DNA of 64,000 nt from Kryptolebias marmoratus (lineage: Eukaryota; Chordata; Actinopteri; Cyprinodontiformes; Rivulidae), in assembly GCF_001649575.2 (NCBI RefSeq), contig NC_051438.1:12322705-12386704 (forward strand). The letters run 5' to 3'. Shown piece after piece: positions 1 to 11,700 of this stretch. Each line of letters starts with the position of its first letter. Position 1 is the stretch's first letter. The notes below the pieces were generated by a model that saw only the letters and a list, made by a program, of their open reading frames with translations, had not been told where the DNA came from and did not search any database. A program made the translations under genes and the position numbers.

Positions 1-54
1 CCCACCACCTTTCATGCCAGAGTTTTAGACTGAGATCACCTTATGTGGAAAGAT

Positions 55-369
55 CAATCAATCATTTATTTATATAGCTCCTTCCACAACCTGTTAAGGT
101 GACCAAAGTGCTTTACAATTAAAAATAGTAGCAAGACATGACATAAAACCATTAAAGCAGACAAAAAGATAAGCAAAAACATATTAAAGAATCATAAGAG
201 CAAACAAAAGATTAAAAATCAGGACCAGAAGGATGCAGTGTGCTATAAAAAGCTAACCTGAATAAATGAGTTTCAGTGGTCCAGAGGGAGCTGGTTCCAG
301 AGGCTGGGTGATGCGACTGAGAAAGCCTGATCACCCCAAAGTTTTGACCTGGTCTTTGATATGTCTTCG
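55..369 (-). mobile_element. 5'-truncated non-LTR retroposon 3' end (L2-like) with 12-bp target-site duplication
   Basis: Read on the minus strand, this 315-base insert ends in ...TATATAAATAAATGATTGATTG. It thus has a short-tandem tail of the kind used by L2/CR1-type elements rather than poly(A). The body matches the common fish LINE 3' region (GAGCTGGTTCCAGAGGCTGG, GCTTTACAA). The flanks 43-54 (ATGTGGAAAGAT) and 370-381 (ATATGGAAAGAT) agree at 11 of 12 positions and form a target-site duplication, so this is a bona fide insertion into the dimeric repeat. The L2 assignment is tentative. Confidence 0.65.
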
Positions 370-596
370 ATATGGAAAGATGATGGAGTTGTAACCGTTT
401 GGGTCAAACCTTAAAAATAATGGTATGTATAATCTCGATTCCACGTCCAACTTTTATCTCAGTATCTGTAAATCTAAGTTATTGTTGGTTAATGGCTGTA
501 TGTGTTGGCTCATGTCTACTAGCTGTGAAGGCCATCTTAAACGGGGTTGACTCCAACAGTTAATCAGTTGTAGACGTATACCTGAAGATAAGATTC

Positions 597-1383
597 TGTC
601 AGAACTTAGGTATTTTGTTCTTTTCTTCTTGCATTTAGTTTTGTTTAGTTTATCTTAGCTCATATTTTAGATATTGTTAGATTGTTAGATTCCTAATTGT
701 TGTTTAGTTCAGTTTTAACTTTATCATGACTTCATTTAGATTATCTTAGCTACTATTTTGACTGTCTTGTTTAGATTTGTTTAGTTTCATGATTTTATTT
801 AGATTATCTTATATTTCATTTAGATTATACATGATTGATGTTTTTACTTCTGTATCTCTATATTTGCATCTGTATTTGATTATGTACCTGATTCTTGTTT
901 GCCTTGTTGCGGGAAAGTGCCATATAAATAAATTTCACTTCACTCCACTTCTGTAATCCTTGTGTTTAGTTTGTTCCTTGTTTTCATGTTATTATATATT
1001 GTATAGTTTTGCTCCTTGTGTTTCTTGTGTTCTAGACTATTGTATTGTTCCTTGTGTTCCACTTTTCACCTTCCCTCAGCTCAGTACTTTTCCAGTCAGC
1101 CTGTCACATCCATCTACACCTGCCCCTAGTTTGTAATTACTCACCTGTTTCCACTTCCTCGTCATCAGCCTTTATATTCAGTCTAGTTATTTTCTCTCTT
1201 CTGGGTCATTGTTGCAAAAATCTGGTTCTCTTCGTGTCTCCCCCCTTGTGTTTCCTGCGAGTCGCTGTAAGTTATTTGTTTGCCGCCCCGTCAGCATTTT
1301 GTCTTTGTTCTTTAAAATAAATAGTTTCAGTTTTCCTTTGAGCTCCCCATGCATCCTGGGTTCCAACTTTTACAAACCTGATA
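597..1383 (+). mobile_element. Solo LTR (copy A), TGTCAG...CTGATA, 5-bp TSD GATTC
   Basis: The 787-base block starts TGTCAG and ends CTGATA (an expected terminal CA has become TA). It is flanked by perfect 5-bp duplications GATTC at 592-596 and 1384-1388, and it splits the dimeric repeat exactly there. An AATAAA lies at 1316-1321, about 60 bases before the end, as in an LTR R/U5 junction. It is collinear with the minus-strand solo LTR at 32202-32723 over the CCCTCAG...CACCTG...CATCAGCCTT blocks. No internal retroviral or gypsy coding sequence remains, so it is most simply a product of LTR-LTR recombination. It is longer than the other copies because of the nested stretch near 612-950. Confidence 0.72.
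838..950 (+). mobile_element. Possible nested LINE 3' terminus inside solo LTR A
   Basis: The segment ending GTGCCATATAAATAAATTTC, followed by CACTT-type short repeats (about 926-950), looks like the 3' end and microsatellite tail of a non-LTR element. It falls in the part of copy A that has no counterpart in the shorter LTRs. The AT-rich stretch 612-840 may belong to the same insert. Boundaries are approximate. Confidence 0.35.
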
Positions 1384-1790
1384 GATTCTTAAAGTTCTGT
1401 TGAAATTTGTCCAGTGGTTCGTAAGATATTTTGCTAAAAGACAAACCGGGCTGACTCCGACAGTCAATGCTAAGGTTTTTGACAAAAATCTCATGCAATG
1501 AGTAGCATTTTGAATATGTGTTGTGAATGACTCTCAGCTATTTCTACACCAAATTTTAGATCAAAATCTGTTAAACTGACTGAATTATAGCATTTTTGTG
1601 TTTACTTTAATCAATTAGCTTTAACAGGCACCTTGAACTGGCTTGCCTCCAAATGTTACTCAGTTGGAGATGTATGTCCAATGATTGTTTCATTAAAATT
1701 CATGCAGTGTTTCATGAGATATTTTGGTAACAGACACGGGCAAAAACATCATAGAATGCTTTTGCCTTTCGGCAGTGGGCAATAAATATT

Positions 1791-3630
1791 AATGCTGCTT
1801 TTATTAACAAATACAGTTAATGTTTAAAATGTCAACAAAATGCTACTGTATTAGGACTACTACAAAGTGATAAATGCTAAAGGAAGCTCAGAATGACACA
1901 AAAAATGGACAAATTGGATTTGTGAATGAATTTGCTTTGCATATCTTTAGATGTGGGAGGAAGACGGAGCACTGAGAAAACCCACACAGCCAAATGGAGA
2001 ACATACAACTCCGGGAAAAAAAACAGACAATAGGTGCCAGGTCACAGCACAGTAAACACAGCAGCTTCCCAAGTGGAAATCAACAAAAACAAGTCTTTTT
2101 TTAAAGAAAGAAAAGAAAAAAAGGAAAAAAAAGCTTTTGCAACAAATTAAAAGCTCTGTTTGGATCAGCAAACTGTGAAATTAGAGATTTTACTTTCATT
2201 TCTGTTAAGATGTTAATTTTTGTGCACTAGAGTTCATAATAAACTGCAAACACATTCATCTCTTCAAACTGCTACGATGCACTTCTGCTCTGATATTATG
2301 TGTGCAGTGTAAATTTCAACACATTGACTGTATGCTCCTCCCACTTTTCCTTATTACGCTTCAAACACAATTATATCAAAACTTCTGGTTTCGTGCTTGC
2401 ATAATTTCAAAACATGGTTCACTGTGAAGAAAAAATATGGAAGTTGGGAACATTCACCTGCTACTCTGCAGCAATAAAATAATTTAACAGTGGTAGACCT
2501 ATCAGTTTCTTGAGATTAGGAGGTTTATGAGCAAAAATAGCTTGACAGGTATGTTTTTATTACACTTGTTAAGTAGATGGGTCTGCTTTAAAACATGAGT
2601 ATCCAGATGTGAAATACTTGTTCTCGGCTTGTATTCAATGCCGCACTGGAAACATGTGCCATCTTGTTTCAGCGCACTGTACATTCCCTGGATTTTACCT
2701 GTCCAAAAACTGTTTTTATGCAGTGAAACTAGAAAAGTACCCAGACTTATAAGCATCTCTAAAATGCAAACTTATAAAGAAGTAGGAGTAGGAGTAGTTC
2801 AAAGAATTTCAGCACAAACATTAGAGTTGGGTGGTGTTTCTAGAGCAGGCCAGTCTCTCTTTCACACCACAGCATCACTTCTGACTGACAGACAGATAAT
2901 TGTAACGTGTAGCTTCATTGATCGGTACTGTTATTTCATTTTAGGAAGCAATATTCTTCACAATAACATAAACCAGACTGACCTGTTCTCCGCTCCACAT
3001 GGAGCTTCCCGACAGCAAACTCTACGTGCAGGACCTCTTCAGAAAAAAAGTGTTTCAGCCAGCTTGTTTGCCATCGACAAATTGAACACACCTTTGGCCG
3101 TTTTGATGGATTCATTAACTTTGAAGCCAAAGCCTCAACTTTTCTTTGTCTTTCTGACCCGATCACGCCTACTTAAAATGCTGTTTTTGCTTTCTCTAGT
3201 TAGTGTTTTACAGACCAAGTCCTGCTCCTTATGGTTAAAGTTTGATTGACTGCATTTGAATTGAGGGCGACTTCTTCTTTGTGGAAACAAGCTCCAGGTA
3301 TCTGGTTAGAGATGGAGCTGAAGCTGTCTCTGCAGTAGGTTTATGTCCGTTTAGTCCACATTAAAGTTCTACTTGTGCATGATTTTATAAAGAAAAAAAT
3401 AAAATAAACAAATGAACAAATAGTTTAAGAACATCTATCATACATCCGGTGAAGCAAATACTAATTAATCCTTACTCATCAGTGGGCAACAGTGCAATTA
3501 CCAAAGAGCAATTATAACCAATAAACTAATTAGCGAAATGCCACTCATAAACTTAAATCACTTAAATAAGGAAATGTGAGGATTTACATGATTGGAAACA
3601 AATCTGCATAAAGACATTACATGCAACAGT
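1791..3630. other. AT-rich intergenic DNA, no recognisable gene
   Basis: Low-complexity purine-rich DNA occurs at about 2096-2142. The longest open frame of the window, 206 codons on the plus strand at 2629-3249, lies here. It has no recognisable domain, signal peptide or family signature, so I treat it as chance or as decayed sequence. On the opposite strand near 2985-2992 there is a CAG|GTCAGT donor-like site after a 70-codon frame, also unassigned. Confidence 0.4.
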
Positions 3631-3960
3631 TGTTGTCGAGCGAAAATGCACCTTTAGGCCAGTGCTTTTCAATTAATATTCAGCAAAAGAAATGTTTGTC
3701 AAACAAAGGTCCAAAGGAAATATACATATTGACTTCTCTTTGAATATTCAACCCTTGTCCCATGCCCCGCTCCAAACAAACTTGCAGCAATTCATGCTTC
3801 TCACAATGGTGCTCTTATTACCTTCTTCACTCATGCAGAGCTAATTATTAGAGCACAACAACAAACTGTTTAAAAGGTAGAGAAAGCAGCTTTAATGAGT
3901 GTTAATCTTAACCGTCACTTAATGATTTAAGGCTGTTGCCTGTTTCAAGTTTTTGCTTGA
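3630..3960. other. Candidate conserved non-coding island
   Basis: Complex, non-repetitive sequence with homeodomain-type core sites, including GCTAATTATTAGAGC (near-palindromic, about 3839-3853), ATTAATATTCAG and TTAATGAG, in an otherwise bland stretch. There is no open frame of note. Regulatory function is inferred from texture and motifs only. Confidence 0.3.
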
Positions 3961-4620
3961 AAAAGTCCCACACTTAGTCCCCACATGGTTGGGACTTGAG
4001 GTGAATTGAAGTTTACTCACCCTCAGTCCTGCAGCTGAAAAACCCCTGTAATGGAGCAAGCTTTAGGTGCAGAGACCTGCGCTGCTGCTAAGTCTGCAGG
4101 TCAGGAATTATTTTATTCCTTCGTTTTTACTGGTCCAAAGGATCAACATGGAGGGGGATGCACATACTCTAGAAGTATCGTTGAGCTCATCCATGACTGT
4201 AGTTTCCAATTTATAAGCCTTTACGAGTAAACTACAATGGCAGAAACAGATGCTAGGACACTTTATGGTTTGTTTTGTTTTTGAGACTTAAAGTGTGTGT
4301 AGGGTGTTGTGTTGAAGAAAAAAAGCACCCCAACAGGAAATGCATCATTAGGAAGCAACTAGGTGTGTCACTTTAAGATAAATAAATACATTTTAAAAAT
4401 GTTGTGACAATCCCAACAATTCCATTTCACTAATTTTAATTAAACTTTGAATAATTAAAGTTTAAATTTACTGCCCTTACTTAATCTGTATGTATGTGTT
4501 AAATGCCTAGAATTTTTTTTATTGCAAATGCTGGAAAAGCAAGTAAAAATATTGATTTGAAATTTAACAACTCATTTGGGTTCAGATAGGACTTTACTTT
4601 GGTCCAGAACTGGACCACAG
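3961..4620. other. Intergenic DNA, nothing distinct
   Basis: No open frame with a family signature and no recognised repeat. A 7-bp inverted repeat GGTCCAG-AA-CTGGACC at 4601-4616 abuts the LTR that follows. Confidence 0.4.
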
Positions 4621-5244
4621 TGACAAGGCGAGACTTGGCAGAACTCAGACTCACAACCACACAACGAAGTTTTAAGGATTTTATTGCCAGAAAGCTGGAA
4701 GCAGGCTCAAAGACTTTGATCGTCTCACTCACGTGATCGACTAGTGTCGGGACCGGAACTGGTAAGTCCACTCTAGCTTGGTTTTGTGATGCAGACCGGC
4801 TGGTCTGAAAGGGGCTGAGACGAGAGGAATAATCCAGGTCCAGGCGTGAGGTCGTTACCGGTAGGTCAGAGTTCCGAAGCCAAAACCAGACAGGGAGAAT
4901 CCAAAAGGTGAGGTCCAGATGAGTGAAGCAAGGTCGGTAATGGGAGGTCAGAATCCAGAGCAGTATCAGGCAGGGAGCAGGCAGGAGACGATGGTCAGAA
5001 AACAGGCAAGGGTCAAGATCAGGCATGAACATGAGAAGTACACTGGACATTTACTTGTAGTTAGGCTTTTAATAATCTGGCACTGTGATCTGGGAGCTGT
5101 GGGTATTTATGGTGACAGGAACAGGTGAGACAGATGATGCTGATTGCGTGGGCATGGCAACATGGGTGTGGCTTGAACTGTGGGACTGTGGAAAGTTACG
5201 TGACTGTGGCAAGAGGCGTGGCAGGAACAGATGGAGCTGTGACA
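4621..5244 (-). mobile_element. Solo LTR (copy B), 5-bp TSD CACAG
   Basis: The 624-base block begins TGACAAGG and ends GCTGTGACA on the plus strand. Perfect CACAG duplications flank it at 4616-4620 and 5245-5249. Read on the minus strand it runs TGTCACAG...CCTTGTCA, with AATAAA (plus TTTATT, 4680-4685) close to its 3' end, so its transcriptional orientation is minus. The text (CTGCCACGCC..., CACCTGTTCCTG..., ATAAATACCCACAGC) is of the TATA/U3-like kind seen in fish gypsy or ERV-type LTRs. The exact family is not assigned. A 183-codon open frame across 4499-5050 (minus) is a by-product of the LTR, not a gene. Confidence 0.72.
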
Positions 5245-5249
5245 CACAG

Positions 5250-6385
5250 TCCACCATTTTGAGCTCCCTAATCTAAACTATTCCTTTTAATGTACATTTA
5301 AGAGACATTATTTGCCTACGGGGCATAAAGAAAAGCATTTGAATTTAAAGTAACCCACTTTGCAGTGAACTATGGTCTTAACAGTCTCGATTCAATCGCT
5401 GCCGCTCACTTGAAATGCTAAGTAGTGAAAGAAATATATTAGGAATTATAGTTTTGTCTGTTTGTTTATCTGGTTGGCTGACTTGTTGAAGTGCAGTCAC
5501 AATGCTGCATGAAGTAATTTACCTGTATATGATATGAGTGATGTCAGTGGCGATGTCAGTGAGTCAGGCATAACTTACACTGTATTTGTGCTGCAAACAG
5601 TTTGGGGTTAAATATGCATGAGGGGTTACGTCGGTGTGTGGGTATAATTTGAATTTGGTGATGAAATGCATCACTGGCTGATCAGGCACCCAACCCAACA
5701 CACTGTGGTTTCTGTAATGCCAGCTCAGGAATACTGAAAACTTCTCACAGCAACAATAAATTTCATTGCACATCGGATGTGTTCTCTCAGAGCAATCACA
5801 ATGTAAACAGTGAGAATAAGTCATCCCACATGACCCCTTTAGAGCTCCCTGCTAACAAAGCAGGAAATCTTAAACTGCCCACATGAGCTGATGCCCACCC
5901 ACTTTGTGGTGTGTGTTAGTCATCAGATTATCACTTGTGCAGCTGGTTATAAATATATTTGAATGTCAGAACTGCACAGAGCCTTTGCTTTTATCTCTGC
6001 TTTGCTGTAGTAGAACTGTGTTATAGCTGCTCTGAACCTTTGTGGGAAAGAAGTGTTTAGGTGGCAGAAAAAAGGAAAAAAATAATAGTAATATCTCAAA
6101 TAGTTTGTCATTGGGCAGCATTGGTGAGAAAGATTCCAGTGTTTTGAAATGACTCTCAAACTCCTAACCTGAGGCTCACAGCTTTTGTCACTTGAGTTTT
6201 GAACATGTCCAGGAAATTAGTGTGACAGATTTTCTCTCAAAATAATTGCAGAGATGTCACAGGTGTCTTAAATCCTTCTCAGTTTAGTTTCCGTAATTCT
6301 AGAGCTGTATTTTGACGCCTGCTCTCTCTGTAACAGAAAACATCTGAGGCTACAGCCCAGAATGTTCAGGTTTAAAAACCATACC
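5250..6385. other. Intergenic DNA, possibly with a weak regulatory island at 5580-5840
   Basis: Unique-looking sequence. A short direct repeat GATGTCAGTG(G/A) occurs at about 5540-5565. The part from 5580 to 5840 is of mixed composition without simple repeats and could be constrained non-coding DNA, but no decisive motif is visible. No gene is seen. Confidence 0.3.
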
Positions 6386-6396
6386 AATGGCAAACA

Positions 6397-6620
6397 ATCC
6401 ATCCATCCGTTTTCTGCCTTTCCTTTTGTGCAGAGCTTTCCCCCGCCTCTCGCTTCAGCTGTCACTGTGCAAGAGGCAGGGGACACCCTGGACAGGCCAC
6501 AAGTCCACATAGAGACACACAACCATTCATGCCCTCACTCACACCTAGGGACAATTTTAGAGTTGCCAGTTAACCTAACCAGAGTACCTGGAGAAAACCC
6601 ATGTTTGGCCATGTCGACAT
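6397..6620 (-). repeat. Common teleost interspersed repeat with (ATCC)n end
   Basis: On the plus strand it starts with ATCCATCCATCC (6397-6408). It then carries the landmarks CACTGTGCAAGAGGCAGGGG, ACCCTGGACAGG, GACACACAACCATTCA, CACTCACACCTAGG and GAGTACCTGGAGAAAACCCA. The tail of short repeats on one end suggests a retroposon 3' end read on the minus strand. Four or five further copies occur in the window (15238, 18681, 27589, 54638, 54905). Confidence 0.7.
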
Positions 6621-6956
6621 GTTTACTCTTGTAGATTAAATCACAAATGTGGGGGCGAATGCCAGGGTGGGTACAGAGCAGGCCAGGCAGGTACGATGTG
6701 GGCAACAAAATAATGTGCATGACCGAAAATAAAGTCGTTTAAGCTGTGCACATGAAATCAGGCCATGATTTTAACAAATTGTGAAACACAGCTGCACGGC
6801 TCACTGGTCGTAATCACTCAACTCAGTGAGACTGCAGCTGAAAATGTTGCCTGTTTCCTGTCAGTTTTGAGTCACCAGCTAGTCTTCAACAGTCAGTTCC
6901 CAGTAAGATACTGGCTTAAAACATGGCCTGAGTTGGTGCCACATCATGACAAATAT
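6621..6956. other. Intergenic DNA, nothing distinct
   Basis: Short unique stretch between two repeats. No gene or recognisable element. Confidence 0.4.
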
Positions 6957-7309
6957 CGATAAAGTGATAATTCAGATCGTTTCTAGTTCTACAGAAAGGT
7001 TATGAACAATAACTATCTTACCTGTTGTAGCTAGCTGTTTAAACAAAGGACATGTAAAACACTGTGTAAAGTGAAACCAACATTGCTGAAGTTTATTTTA
7101 TAAACTGAAGTTAGTAAAATAGTGTTTTATTCAACTGCAATTACAATTTTGAAACCGGAGATGTTTTAAAAATGTCAGCAATTCACAGCAGAATTCAGTC
7201 TATGTCTAGAAGCAAGCTGTTCAAAGAGCTGTCTACAACAGGTAACATAATAATTGTCCATAACCTTTCCACAAAACCTCACTTCAAAACATCTGAACTT
7301 TCTCTTTAA
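6957..7309. mobile_element. TTAA-type inverted-repeat element, short copy
   Basis: The left arm (AGTTCTACAGAAAGGTTATG...CTTACCTGTTGTAG) and right arm (CTACAACAGGTAACATAATA...CATAACCTTTCCACA) are inverted copies of each other over roughly 100 bases. The right end terminates ...CTCTTTAA at 7309. The left TTAA is degenerate (GATAAAG). There is no coding sequence, so it is non-autonomous. TTAA ends point to a piggyBac- or Kolobok-type transposase in trans. The superfamily is not certain. Confidence 0.65.
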
Positions 7310-8930
7310 TCTCATATACCTTGGATACAGTAATGGCAAGTGTAGATGTAACATATAAAATTATATTCGATACAGACAGCTGTTAATGTGAGCTGAAACA
7401 TTTTAAAATTCTCATTACACGCAACAAGAATTAAACAGTTTTGCCAAATATTTCCGTCCCTCCATGTTTTCGTTGTACAAGACAGTATTCCTTTGGTGCT
7501 TGTACACTTCCTCATGTTCATGCACATTAGCTCAAATGTCTCCTCTCACGTGCCTTTCTCCCTGCCGTCCTCATAAAAGCTAAAAGTACAGAGAACTACT
7601 TTACATCTGTACAATAGCCACCTTCATTATTCATTTTGTGTGATTTGTCCTGTGTTAGTGTGCCTGGAAAATGAAATGCATGAATTCGAAACCCACTCAG
7701 AAATGTGCTGCGTAATTAGAGCATATTATGCACTTAACTACAATTTGAATAATATAATGCAAATCCTTTTCCATTGAGACTTTTAAAGGGAGGATACTTT
7801 ACTTTTCACTTACTCCTATTCGGGTAGAATGAGAAAATTGGAAAAATAAAAAATAAGGTGGCAGGCAAGAAAAAAAAAATCTTAAAATCCCATCAGAAGG
7901 GTCTGGCCCTGTATTTTTGACTCAGCTGTAAGCCTGGTAGCACTTTGTACACACCACATGATGTGTCAACCTAATCACTGCAGAACAGCTGCAACTGTTC
8001 TCCAACTGCATAGCAGATGAAAACAACACACCCCATGATGCTGACCTCAACTGGCCTAAAGACTTTAAAGCAATCTATTATTTCCCCAAAATGCTCATCC
8101 GCCCCATCGGTTATCTCAAGTGCTGTTTATTTCTAAAAAGGACTTAAATTAACTGTCAGAGGAGGGTTGGAAAAATGCTTCCCCCACTTTTCTCCCGCAG
8201 TCATGGCAAAAGGCAGACAGTAATCGTTGTACATAATTCAAACCTCATAAGCCCTAAATTGAATCTCTGAGATGCATTTCTCCTAATGTAATCCAGATTT
8301 ATTGAATTATATCTCTGCTTTAGATTTATTATTTGCAGTAAGTGTATAAATCTATCAAATGCTTTTTTTTACTTTAAATTGTATCTCAAAGCGCAGAAGA
8401 CTCTAAATGGGCTGGCCATTAAAATTCAACAGCAAACATGAACCACATAACGTACTGTACTACTTAGTACTCAACAAGTGACATGGGAAAGTAAATTGTG
8501 TGCCAGGGCTTGCATAGAACTGTTTTCTAATAAGAACTTCCGAGGGATTGAATACTGGCTGCACATAACTATGACTAGGAGGCAGCATTGCTACTGAGCC
8601 GTGGAAAAATTGATGGCTATATTTAAGTCAGATAAGATCAGCGGAATTCAAAGATATTTTAACTGTGTATCCTACAGAATGTACCTTTTTGAGACATACA
8701 GAGAACAAGACAGTACCTTTTTAAATGCATGTTTGTTTGTGTGAACTATCTCTACAAATGCAACTTCTTATTATTACCTCTTCATACATTCAATATTCCC
8801 ATCCGGAGTCCCCGTGGACCGACACCAATTAAGCAAAAAAAGAAGACAAAAGAAAAACAATTCACATCTTGTGGCTTTCCGTATAATCCACTTGGAAATA
8901 TTTTCACAATCAAGGTCTAGGCCAAAATAT
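7310..8930. other. Intergenic DNA with two candidate conserved islands (about 7680-7800 and 8090-8420)
   Basis: The first island has CGTAATTAGAGCATATTATG, an AATATAATGCAAATCC block with a consensus POU octamer ATGCAAAT at 7757-7764, and no simple repeats. The second has evenly mixed AT-rich words such as CCTAATGTAATCC, TTTATTGAATTATATC and TAGATTTATTATTTGCAG, typical of vertebrate enhancers. Conservation is not tested. No gene is seen. Confidence 0.33.
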
Positions 8931-10850
8931 GATTAAATTGTCTTTCTGCTATTTCCACCCCTACATCTATTAACTTGCAGATTTTCGAAAATGGGTTGTG
9001 CCTGCCTCGAATTTATGATGACTACAGACACTGGCACGAGTGCAAGCAAGTGGGAAAGGGAAACATTTTTGTCCTGACTTTGCTTCAATAAAAAGATTAA
9101 ATTTCTGTGTGAGCCAAAAATATTTTATTCTTATGAACCACTGGGTGCTTTATTTATGCAAGCCGGTAATAATAAGCTTAAAAATGGACACTATAGTGAG
9201 GATGACACCCTAACAAGGCTGGCACTTTTCTAACATTTTGAAATAAACTAGCACTATGGATCCTGTGTCATGTCTCAAGCAAACCTTAACTAAACAATAT
9301 GTTAACTTTGGCTAACAGTCAATCCTAAATGTCATGTGGTAAGAAGGATTACTCTGAACATACAACATTTCCTGTCCCTTACATTTGTAAAGTTAGTTAA
9401 GCATTTATGACCTGTTAAATACTAACGCACAAGGACTTAAGAACTATTGTCCAGTCTGGAGCCAACAAATAATCATCTTTCTCAAAATGTTCCTCCCACA
9501 AAAGTAACAGCTGCTGCTCAAATAGTTTTGCTAAGAAGGCTGAAACATAAGGCTTTTCAACAGCCAGTGTCAAATTTTGGAAATCAGACAACATAAGAAA
9601 GGATTTTTAATATTTCTCCACTCACTCAAACACTTGGGTTATAAGTGATTTAAAAATAGAAAAGTTTTGTTTTGTTGGATGGCTGTGGCTGAAGTAGGAA
9701 GTTGGGTGCTAATTGGAGAATCCTGGAAAAAAGTATCTGTATTTGTTAATTTATTTTTATGGACTTAAAATGGACTTAAACTTGTTCTGCAGCCATCCTA
9801 CAGGGGGTGATCCTGGAAACTGTTTCAAGCTGAAAATGAAGGAACATTTGTCCCTGATCTTTATAATATTGATAAAAACTGTCTCCAAGTTTCATGACAG
9901 TAATACTAACCAATAAAACCGGTTTAAAATAAGAACTGTTAATTTTTGCACTATTATCATCTTGTTATTTTAAAAAAATGGCTGTTGTCTTTACATTATA
10001 CCGTGTTATCTCGAGATAACAAGATAGTTACCCTGTGATCTTGAGAAAACCACATCAAAAATAATAACAGCTATAGCCATTCTCAGCTTTCATAATGAAC
10101 ACAGTTTTTAAGTAAAGAATAGTAAGATGTTGTGGTGAGCTTGCTCTGGAGTTTGCTGATGTTATATTAAAAAAAAAAAAAGCAGCCCTGCCATGAAAGT
10201 TACAGGAAGCCCATTCACACAAGAGTTTAGGGTCAAGTGTAACAACATTATGTTTCCACAGATAAGTCTGTTTTTTGACCAGCATAGTATTCTCTGGTCT
10301 GGCCAATGCAGAATATTTTTTTAAAAGGCAAAAATCAAACGTATTAATTGGGCAACAAATCTGTCTAACACTACAACACATTCTAGTTTAAACCTTTTTT
10401 ACCTTAAAATGACATGGAAACTAATTAGCATAGGGTACAGGAACAATGTTAGCAATAGTACACACAGCTGAAAATGATTGGTCCCATTGTGCTCTTAGAG
10501 TTATCCTTCCTAAGGTCTTCTGAGCTTTTAGCTGTCTTTAAAATTGTTGTGTATTTCACCCTCTGGAGTCAGTCTCAACAGTCTGGATTTGCGGCTCTAG
10601 GTTACAGCAGTCATAGGTTAAAAATATAAAAAGAAGAACAGAAGTTGATGAGGCCTATTAAATGCTACCTGCCAAGCACCAAATTACGGCTACAATTAGT
10701 GCCTAGCACGTAACCATAGTGAGAAAATTATAACAAAAATTAGGTTTATGGGTTGAGACCATAAAACTAATAATAAGTCGGTCAACAGCCACCAAGTCGA
10801 CAAGAACAAAAAAAATCTAAATCATTCCTAATAGGTTAATTTAGATATTT
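8931..10850. other. AT-rich intergenic DNA, no gene seen
   Basis: No family-level similarity recognised. A perfect 16-bp palindrome is present at 10005-10020. A 108-codon minus-strand frame at 10055-10381 has no recognisable feature. Confidence 0.4.
10005..10020. repeat. Perfect 16-bp palindrome GTTATCTCGAGATAAC
   Basis: The sequence is its own reverse complement. Related half-words follow (CAAGATAGTTACC, GATCTTGAGAAAAC), so it may be the relic of a short palindromic tandem array built on TTATCTCGAGATAA. Confidence 0.6.
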
Positions 10851-10859
10851 ACTTGAACA

Positions 10860-11700
10860 AATTAATAAGCATTTCCAATTAAAAAATAAAAACAATGTTC
10901 TTGCAAGGAGGCTGGCAGTGCAATAGATGTAGCAGAAACTAATCAAGGGGAAGTCCTGAATGGCCATTGCGGGGCCTTTGGGGACTTTTTGTGTTTATAG
11001 AACCACTATTTCTATCAGAGCCAAAAGATCCCAAAGAACAATTAGGTTCATTAGGGGCTGAGACATTGCAGATTTAGTAAAGGAGACAAATCTCACAAAG
11101 GGTAAAAACAAGACATAAAATCTTAAAACCCATCCTAAAGTGGCCAGTGAAGGGTACCAAGAACTTTTCTCTAATATGGTGACTTTTCTCAGTCAGAGTT
11201 AAAAGCTTGGCAGCAGCATTTTGTATCAGATGCAGCCTTTAGATGCTTCGCTGCTCGTAGCAGAATAAAGTGCACTACAATAATCAAGCATGGCTGAAAA
11301 GCGTAGATGACCTTCTCGAAGTCTGCATCAGGTCATTTATAACCTGACAGAGAAGTCTGCATCAGCTGTCTTAGTGGGACAGGACTGCACGACTTGAGAC
11401 ATGTGAACTTCAAAAGACAAAGGCGAGTTATAAATAACACCTGAGCTGCGTGCTTCTTCTACAGTACCTCAGAAAAGGCATCCAGACGAGAGGAGGTGGT
11501 TAATGTTGCTAGAGCCAGGGCCATGAGGGATAATTAAAAGTAATGACAATTGGTTGACAATCATTCCTATACTGGAAATTTATGTACAGATATTTCATTT
11601 TCATAGAAGCAGTACAAAAATGGAATACATCCAAAGTATTAGGCTTTAACGAGACAATCGGGTGTCATCTGCATAGAGACTAAAACCAGTGTCAGGTTTA
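10860..11700 (-). mobile_element. Old, decayed LINE remnant (L2/CR1-like 3' region)
   Basis: Order and wording follow the common fish LINE 3' region in reverse: GGCCAGTGAAGGGTACCAAG, GGCAGCAGCATTTTGTATCA, AGTGCACTACAATAATCAAG, ATGACCTTCTCGAAGTCTGC, then GGGTGTCATCTGCATAGAGA. Many small indels and no open frame remain, so it is old. Limits are approximate. Confidence 0.55.

Larger units (their letters stand above)
1..1790 (+). repeat. Dimeric dispersed repeat of about 300-bp period, copy 1 (interrupted twice)
   Basis: The host repeat occupies 1-54, 370-596 and 1384-about 1790. Its landmarks recur in the other copies of this window: CCCACC...TTTTAGAC...GAGATCA, a 'TAGCTCAATATCTGTAAAACTGAC'-like block, GGCCATCTTGAA, GTTGACTCCAACAGTTAATC, and ATTTTGCTAACAGACA. 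Two successive units are present when the insertions are removed, with a period near 300 bases. It encodes no protein that I can see. The superfamily is unknown to me. It was intact before the two insertions, which gives a relative age order. Confidence 0.7.

Noticed and set aside
2629..3249. Plus-strand open frame of 206 codons, the longest in the window.
   Set aside because: No recognisable domain, odd composition (long hydrophobic/serine stretches without pattern), no promoter or splice context, and a competing open frame on the other strand. One frame of this size in 64 kb of six-frame reading is not strong evidence by itself.
4499..5050. Minus-strand open frame of 183 codons.
   Set aside because: It runs through solo LTR copy B (4621-5244) and has no retroviral or cellular protein signature; it is a by-product of LTR sequence.
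8729..8920. Short plus-strand frame next to the island at 8090-8420.
   Set aside because: 63 codons ending in low-complexity lysine-rich sequence; no support.
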